From UBA1127 sp034422455 (GTDB taxonomy: Bacteria > Chloroflexota > Dehalococcoidia > Lucifugimonadales > UBA1127), in the NCBI GenBank assembly GCA_034422455.1, contig DAOUJQ010000023.1:186001-250000 (forward strand): a DNA stretch of 64,000 nucleotides, in the 5' to 3' direction. Position 1 is the first letter of the stretch, and every line of letters starts with the position of its first letter. Below, in pieces: positions 59,575 to 64,000 of the stretch. Under the pieces are notes generated by a model that made no database searches, was not told the DNA's origin, and saw nothing but the letters and a program-made list of their open reading frames with translations. Made by a program: the position numbers and the translations under genes.

Positions 59575-61268
59575 CACGCGCGCCTCTCCACCAGCCGGGG
59601 GTCCTCGACCATCGCCGCCACGCCGGTTCCGGGCGGGATAAACGGGTACACGTTCTCCGACATCTCCACCTGGAAGTCCACCAGAACGGGGCCGGCCGTC
59701 TCCATGGCCTCGGCGACGGCCGGGCCGACCTCACCCTTCGTGGTCGCGCGGATCCCCTTCATCCCGAAGGCCTCCGCCAGCTTCACGAAGTCCGGGTTGC
59801 CCGTGTACAGCGTCGCCACGTAGTCATGGTTGTAGAAGATGTCCTGCCACTGCCGCACCATGCCCAACGAGAAGTTGTTGATCAGCGCGATCTTCACCGG
59901 GATGTGGTTCTCCACCATGGTGGCCAGCTCCATCATGGTCATCTGGAAGCCGCCGTCGCCGGCGATGGTCCACACGGTCCGGTCCGGGCAGGCCACCTGC
60001 GCGCCCATGGCCGAGGGCACCTCGTACCCCATGGAGCCAAGGCCGCCGGATGTTATGAAGCTGTTGTACTCCGCGAAATTGTAGAGCTGCGCCGCCCACA
60101 TCTGGTGCTGGCCCACGCCCGTCGCGATGATGGCCTTGCCGTCCGTCAGGTCGGAGATCTGCTGGATCACGTCCTGCGGACGGATCTCGTCGTCACTGTC
60201 CTCGCGCCACAGCGGGTGGCGGATGCGCAGCTCGTCGATGAACGCCAGCCACTCGCGGCGGTCGGCCCGCTCCACCAGCGGCGTCAGCTGCTCCAGCACG
60301 TGCTTCACGTTGCCCACGATGCCCACCGTGGGCCGGACGTTCTTGCCCAGCTCCGCCGGGTCGATGTCAATATGGATGACCTTCGCCTTTGGCGCGAACA
60401 GGCTCACCTTGCTGGTCACCCGGTCGTCGAACCGCATGCCCAGGCCGATGAGCAGGTCGGACTCGTTGATGGCATGGCTCGCGAAGGCGGAGCCGTGCAT
60501 CCCGGGCAGGCCGATGTTCAGCACGTGGTCCGCCTTGAAACTGCTGATGCCCAGCAGCGTCGTCGACACCGGAAACTGCCCCTTCTCCGCGAAGTCCTGC
60601 AGCTCCTTGTACGCCTCCGACAGGATGATGCCGTGGCCGGCCATGATGATGGGCCGCTTGGCCTCTGCGATCAGCTCCGCCGCGCGCTGCACCGCCTCCA
60701 CGTCGCCATAGGTCGGCGGCGGGTAGCCCGGCAGCTCGACGGTCTCCGGGTAGTCAAACTCGGCCTCCTCCACAAACACGTCCTTGGGGACGTCCACCAG
60801 CACCGGGCCGGGACGGCCGCTGCGGGCCAGGTAGAAGGCCTCCTTCAGGACGCGCGGAAGCTCGGCCGCGGTCATCACCAGGTAGTTGTGCTTCAGCACC
60901 GGCAGCGTGACGCCCGTCACGTCCGTCTCTTGGAAGGCGTCCTTGCCGATGGCCTCGCGGGTGACCTGCCCGGTGATGGCGACCACGGGCACCGAATCCA
61001 TCATCGCGCCCGCCAGCCCCGTCACCATGTTCGTGGCGCCGGGCCCCGACGTCGCGAAGCAGACGCCCACCCTGCCGGTGACCCGGCCGTAGCCGTCGGC
61101 CGCCATCGCGGCGCCCTGCTCGTGCCGCACCAGGATGTGGCGCAGCCCCGGGTACTGGGGCAGCGTCTGGTACAACGGCATGATCGCCCCGCCGGGGATG
61201 CCGAATACCGTGTCCACGCCCTCGTTCAGGAGGGCTTGGCAAATCATCTGTCCACCGTTGAGCTTCAT
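59574..61268 (-). CDS. ilvB: Acetolactate synthase large subunit
   Basis: 564 residues, ThDP-dependent enzyme making acetolactate. Motifs: GIPGGAIMPLY, the catalytic Glu in RHEQGAAMAADGYGR, QETDVTGVT, and the ThDP site AGDGGFQMTMMELATMV. ATG 61268 follows GGAGAGG. It is the first gene after the T-box leader. Confidence 0.98.
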   Translation of the reverse strand: MKLNGGQMICQALLNEGVDTVFGIPGGAIMPLYQTLPQYPGLRHILVRHEQGAAMAADGYGRVTGRVGVCFATSGPGATNMVTGLAGAMMDSVPVVAITGQVTREAIGKDAFQETDVTGVTLPVLKHNYLVMTAAELPRVLKEAFYLARSGRPGPVLVDVPKDVFVEEAEFDYPETVELPGYPPPTYGDVEAVQRAAELIAEAKRPIIMAGHGIILSEAYKELQDFAEKGQFPVSTTLLGISSFKADHVLNIGLPGMHGSAFASHAINESDLLIGLGMRFDDRVTSKVSLFAPKAKVIHIDIDPAELGKNVRPTVGIVGNVKHVLEQLTPLVERADRREWLAFIDELRIRHPLWREDSDDEIRPQDVIQQISDLTDGKAIIATGVGQHQMWAAQLYNFAEYNSFITSGGLGSMGYEVPSAMGAQVACPDRTVWTIAGDGGFQMTMMELATMVENHIPVKIALINNFSLGMVRQWQDIFYNHDYVATLYTGNPDFVKLAEAFGMKGIRATTKGEVGPAVAEAMETAGPVLVDFQVEMSENVYPFIPPGTGVAAMVEDPRLVERRA

Positions 61269-61300
61269 CGTTCCTCTCCGGATTCCGCCGCCGAGGCGGC

Positions 61301-61575
61301 GGCGCCCCGGCAACAAAAATACCCGTCCCCAAAGGGACGGGCTCATCGCTACCCGCGGTACCACCCTCTGTTGTCCCAAGGTGACATGCGGCGTTGCGCA
61401 GCCTCTCGGGACCACCTCAGGATGCTGTAACGGTGCAACCGTAGGGACCTACCGGCGGACGCACGCTGCGTTGCCTCGGCCCCTCCGCTCAAGGGCGAGT
61501 TCGCGACCCAACCGCTATCGGCTTTCCACCAACCGCCGACTCTCTGAAGCGTGAACTATCGCTACTACTCCCTGT
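61301..61575 (-). promoter_or_regulatory. T-box leader of the ilv-leu operon
   Basis: On the minus strand: stem I landmarks AGAGAG and GGTTGGTGGAAAGCC near 61540-61515, then GAACTC (61502-61497) with CUC as tentative specifier (Leu), then the diagnostic T-box sequence AGGGTGGTACCGCG (61367-61354). It is followed by a terminator. Uncharged leucyl-tRNA would pair with the leader and let transcription continue into ilvB. Confidence 0.9.
61314..61341 (-). terminator. T-box-controlled intrinsic terminator
   Basis: CCCGTCCC / GGGACGGG 8-bp stem with a 4-nt loop followed on the minus strand by TATTTTTG, 46 nt before the ilvB start. It should compete with the antiterminator. Confidence 0.9.
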
Positions 61576-61770
61576 CACAGCGTTTAGGATTTAAGACAAT
61601 AGACCTAGGCAGGCTATCATGCTGTAGCCGATGTGTCAAACTATCAGGGGCCAAGCGCCCCTTGGTTGCCGACCATTTCATCAGCCGATGGGCTCGTTCA
61701 TCAAAGCCAACCCGCCTCTGTGGTGCGGGGTCTGCTAGAATGCGGGCTCGGCGAAACGAGGAGGCGTAGC

Positions 61771-62133
61771 ATGGAAAGCGTCCAGGGATTCGGCGGGTTC
61801 TTCTTTCGGGCAAAGGACCCGGACGGACTTGCGAAATGGTATCAGGCCCATCTTGGCATCAACCCTGCTCCGACGGACATGGGGATGGCGCCCTGGGTGA
61901 CTGAGGCCGGGGTCACGGTCTTCTCCCCCTTCGATGCTGACACGGACTATTTCGCCGCGGACAAGTCGTTCATGCTGAATTTCCGCGTGGCTGATTTGGA
62001 CGCGATGATTGCACAGCTGAAGTCTGCGGACATCGAGGTCAGCCACGAAAGCGAGATGGATGGCATCGGTCGCTTCGCTCGCATCCACGACCCTGAAGGG
62101 AACGCGATTGAGCTTTGGGAACCTGCGTCGTGA
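61771..62133 (+). CDS. Small VOC-fold protein (glyoxalase/bleomycin-resistance family)
   Basis: 120 residues, one VOC module: FFFRAKDPDGLAKWYQAHLG at the start, MLNFRVADLDAMIAQLK, and IHDPEGNAIELWEP at the C-terminus. GAGGAGG precedes ATG 61771; TAGAAT at 61736 may be its -10. Substrate unknown. Confidence 0.9.
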   Translation: MESVQGFGGFFFRAKDPDGLAKWYQAHLGINPAPTDMGMAPWVTEAGVTVFSPFDADTDYFAADKSFMLNFRVADLDAMIAQLKSADIEVSHESEMDGIGRFARIHDPEGNAIELWEPAS

Positions 62134-62216
62134 ATCTTGCTAGTCTGACGATGCGCCACGAAACCTGTCGGACGGACAACAACTTCGCGCTAAGGTCTGC
62201 TGTAGTGACTTCCGCC

Positions 62217-62245
62217 TTGCGCGCCCCCTCCCCCCTTGCTATCCT
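62217..62245 (+). promoter_or_regulatory. Promoter
   Basis: TTGCGC (62217-62222), a 17-bp spacer and TATCCT (62240-62245), 9 nt before the start codon of the next gene. Same hexamers as the capsid-gene promoter. Confidence 0.55.
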
Positions 62246-62254
62246 CCCCCCGCT

Positions 62255-62617
62255 ATGGCCGACAACGGTATGCCTGCGGGACCCCTCATGGACGAGGTGC
62301 TCTACGAGCGCGTGATCCACGACAAGCCGTGGATGTGGGCGCTGGTCAACACCGAGTTCCAGCCGACGCCCCCGCCCAAGTTCAGCTCGGACCCGTGGGC
62401 GTGGTGGCTCCTGGTGCACCGCATGATGGTGGACGACTGGGCCTTCGAGTTCCACACCCCCGGCGCCCTGCTCCCCGGCGAGGAGGAGCCGCTTCCGTCG
62501 TTCTTTGTGCGCGTCAGCAAGCAGGCAAACGACGCGCGGGAAGAGGGACGGGGCTTCGGCGAGACCCTGTGGGAGGCCACGGGCCGCGCAGTCCTCGACG
62601 CCGTCAAGTCGACGTAG
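62255..62617 (+). CDS. Small hypothetical protein
   Basis: 120 residues, Trp-rich (PWMWALVNTEF; DPWAWWLLVHRMM). No domain recognised. The ATG sits 9 nt after the -10 without a ribosome site, so it may be leaderless. It is convergent with the second coxG. Confidence 0.65.
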   Translation: MADNGMPAGPLMDEVLYERVIHDKPWMWALVNTEFQPTPPPKFSSDPWAWWLLVHRMMVDDWAFEFHTPGALLPGEEEPLPSFFVRVSKQANDAREEGRGFGETLWEATGRAVLDAVKST

Positions 62618-62632
62618 CTCTCACCCGTTCGC

Positions 62633-62650
62633 CCTGAGCCTGTCGAAGGG
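62633..62650. repeat. CCTGAGCCTGTCGAAGG repeat
   Basis: One copy of the interspersed repeat in the gap between convergent genes. Confidence 0.8.
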
Positions 62651-62675
62651 CCTGCGACGAGGCTAGCTTGCCATC

Positions 62676-63122
62676 CTACCCCGCCACCGCGCGCTTCAGC
62701 CCATCCGCGAACGCCTGCACCATGTCGTCGGCCTTCTTCTTGATGAGCGGCTGACCAAGCTGCCCCAGCCGTCCCGAGAACTGCACGTCCGCGCCGACGC
62801 GCATCTGCGTCTGCCCCGGCGTCGGCTCCGAAATCACCGTCTCCACCGAGGATGACACCCCCGCGCCGACGCGCCGGTCGTCCGCCCGCGCCCGCAGCCG
62901 CCACGTGCCCGCCTCGCGGTCCTGGTCGACTTCCACGCGGCCCGTCAGGTTGAAGCCGATGGGGCCGACGCGCACTCGCACCGCGCCCGTGTACGTGCCG
63001 TCCGGCTGCTCCGTCACCGACTCGACGCCGGGCATGAGGGAAGCGGCTTGGGGAACGTCTGAGAGGATGGCCCACACGCGCTCTTGCGGCGCGTCCAGGG
63101 TCACGTCGTAGGAGAACTTCAC
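62676..63122 (-). CDS. CoxG-like SRPBCC family protein, second copy
   Basis: 148 residues. N-terminal FSYDVTLDAPQERVWAILSD and C-terminal GQPLIKKKADDMVQAFADGL fit the CoxG/CO dehydrogenase subunit G family. Its ATG overlaps the stop of the FAD subunit gene by 4 bp, unlike the divergent first copy at 19011. Probably docks or matures the hydroxylase encoded upstream. Confidence 0.9.
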   Translation of the reverse strand: MKFSYDVTLDAPQERVWAILSDVPQAASLMPGVESVTEQPDGTYTGAVRVRVGPIGFNLTGRVEVDQDREAGTWRLRARADDRRVGAGVSSSVETVISEPTPGQTQMRVGADVQFSGRLGQLGQPLIKKKADDMVQAFADGLKRAVAG

Positions 63123-63979
63123 TCGGCGAGCCCCAGGACCTGCTCCAGCGCCCGCCGCGTGAACACCACGGCCATGTCGCGCTTGTACTCCGCCGAGCCG
63201 CGGAAGTCGGGGAGCGGGTCCACCTGGTCGGCGACGGCCTCCGCCGCCGAGCGGATCGCGTCGGCGGTCACTGGCTGCCCCTCAAGCGCCGCCTCGACGG
63301 CTGTGGCCCGCACCGGCGTCGGCGCGACGGCCCCCAGCGCGACGCGCACGCCGGCGCACGCGCCGTTCTCGACGCGGGCCAGCGCGGCGACGGCTACCGT
63401 CGCGTAGTCGTCCTCCGTGCGCGGCAGGAACTTGAGGTACACGCCCTTGGCGTCCGGCGACTGCGCCGGCACGATGACCTCCGTCAGCAGCTCGCCCGGC
63501 TCCAGCGCCGTCTCGTAGTAGTCGACGAACAGGTCCTCGACCGGCAGCTCCCGCGTGCCTGTCAACGACGCCAGCACGACGCGCGCGCCGAGCGCCATCA
63601 GCGCGGGCGGCGGGTCCTGCGCCGGGTCGGCGTGCGTCAGCCCGCCCCCGACGGTCGCCATGTTGCGGATGCGTACCGTCGCCACGCGGCTGTACGCCTC
63701 TTGCAGAAGCGGCGCGGCATCTGCCACGTCGGCGCTGCGCTCCACCTCGCGGTGCCGCGTCAGCGCGCCGATGCGCAGGTCACCGTTGCTGCGCGTGATG
63801 CCTCGCAGGCCCGGTACCTTGCCCAGCCCGACCAGGTGGTCGGCGTACACGAGGTTCTGCTTCAGCAGGTTCACCATCGCCGTGCCGCCGGCGATGGGCC
63901 TGGCGTCCTCTCCGTGCTCGTCGAGCAGCGAGAGCGCCTCGTCCAGCGACGTTGGAGCGTGGAAGATGAAGTCGCGCAT
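63119..63979 (-). CDS. FAD-binding medium subunit of a second molybdenum hydroxylase
   Basis: 286 residues. FAD motifs IAGGTAMVNLLKQ and ATVGGGLTHADPAQD are present. It is a diverged paralogue of the coxM at 15165 and belongs to a second cluster that continues beyond the window. A stop codon of the upstream gene lies one base before its ATG. Confidence 0.92.
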   Translation of the reverse strand: MRDFIFHAPTSLDEALSLLDEHGEDARPIAGGTAMVNLLKQNLVYADHLVGLGKVPGLRGITRSNGDLRIGALTRHREVERSADVADAAPLLQEAYSRVATVRIRNMATVGGGLTHADPAQDPPPALMALGARVVLASLTGTRELPVEDLFVDYYETALEPGELLTEVIVPAQSPDAKGVYLKFLPRTEDDYATVAVAALARVENGACAGVRVALGAVAPTPVRATAVEAALEGQPVTADAIRSAAEAVADQVDPLPDFRGSAEYKRDMAVVFTRRALEQVLGLAE

Positions 63980-63980
63980 G

Positions 63981-64000
63981 CTACCGCGCCGCCTTCATGA
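63981..64000 (-). CDS. 3' end of an upstream minus-strand gene (partial)
   Basis: A TAG stop at 63981-63983 directly precedes the FAD subunit start, so the last few codons of a coupled gene are probably here. It is most likely another subunit of the same hydroxylase; identity cannot be read. Confidence 0.4.

Noticed and set aside
1..64000. tRNA or rRNA genes
   Set aside because: I saw no cloverleaf with a GGTTCRAATCC-type T-arm and no rRNA-like sequence; a tRNAscan run would be needed to exclude them fully.

Overview
This is a GC-rich bacterial chromosome segment (roughly 64% GC by eye) carrying about 58 supportable protein genes and no rRNA or tRNA that I can see. The gene content points to a Chloroflexota (Dehalococcoidia / marine SAR202-type) genome: two sets of form II CO-dehydrogenase-like (xanthine dehydrogenase family) genes, a Rieske oxygenase, a sulfatase, a class II ribonucleotide reductase, oligopeptide-type ABC transporters, and interspersed ALSLSK-type palindromic repeats. 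The phylum call is inference from gene families and style, not from a marker gene.

Layout. 0.3-12 kb: pyruvate phosphate dikinase, sulfatase, HAD hydrolase, a DUF5677-like gene, a four-gene two-ABC-transporter operon with 4-bp overlaps, a nucleotidyltransferase/HTH pair with its own operator, and pyruvate kinase. 12-20 kb: a vapBC pair flanked by a duplicated coxE 3' end, then a minus-strand coxS-L-M-D-E operon with divergent coxG, and a phd/vapC pair with a perfect 18-bp operator. 20-24.6 kb: a short phage-derived cassette (HK97-type capsid, connector, tail/hub, small OB-like protein) with its own promoter and no terminase, portal or integrase. 24.6-33 kb: an oligopeptide ABC importer split by a higBA pair and many repeats, a DUF5131/TcmP pair, and an M16 peptidase. 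33-34.5 kb: a repeat-dense stretch and a cytochrome c lipoprotein. 34.4-41 kb: nrdR-nrdJ behind an NrdR-box promoter, a SelW/Rdx-like selenoprotein gene with an in-frame TGA, VOC-fold proteins and a SufR-like regulator. 41-48 kb: ftsH and a group resembling MshA, MshD and MshB of mycothiol synthesis. 48-54.7 kb: thrC, hom, a SurA-like foldase, rpsF-ssb-rpsR and a Rieske oxygenase. 55-61.6 kb: a low-GC cysteine-rich gene of unknown function, then ilvB-ilvN-ilvC-leuA behind a T-box leader. 61.7-64 kb: small proteins and the start of a second coxG/coxM cluster running off the window.

Regulation visible in the sequence. Several promoters share TTGNNN, a 16-18 bp spacer and TANNCT or TANNNT, and at least four genes start exactly 6 nt after the -10 hexamer, which suggests leaderless mRNAs. 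Three toxin-antitoxin-like modules have an inverted repeat inside or next to the promoter. The ilv-leu operon has a T-box with a terminator and a tentative Leu (CUC) specifier. nrdR has a near-consensus NrdR box between -35 and -10.

Most notable items: the probable selenoprotein at 38329-38598, which ordinary ORF calling misses; a dispersed ~80-bp palindromic element family with a GTGCCA loop (five copies); the reduced phage cassette; the DUF5131/TcmP pair; and repeat invasion of the dppC 5' end.
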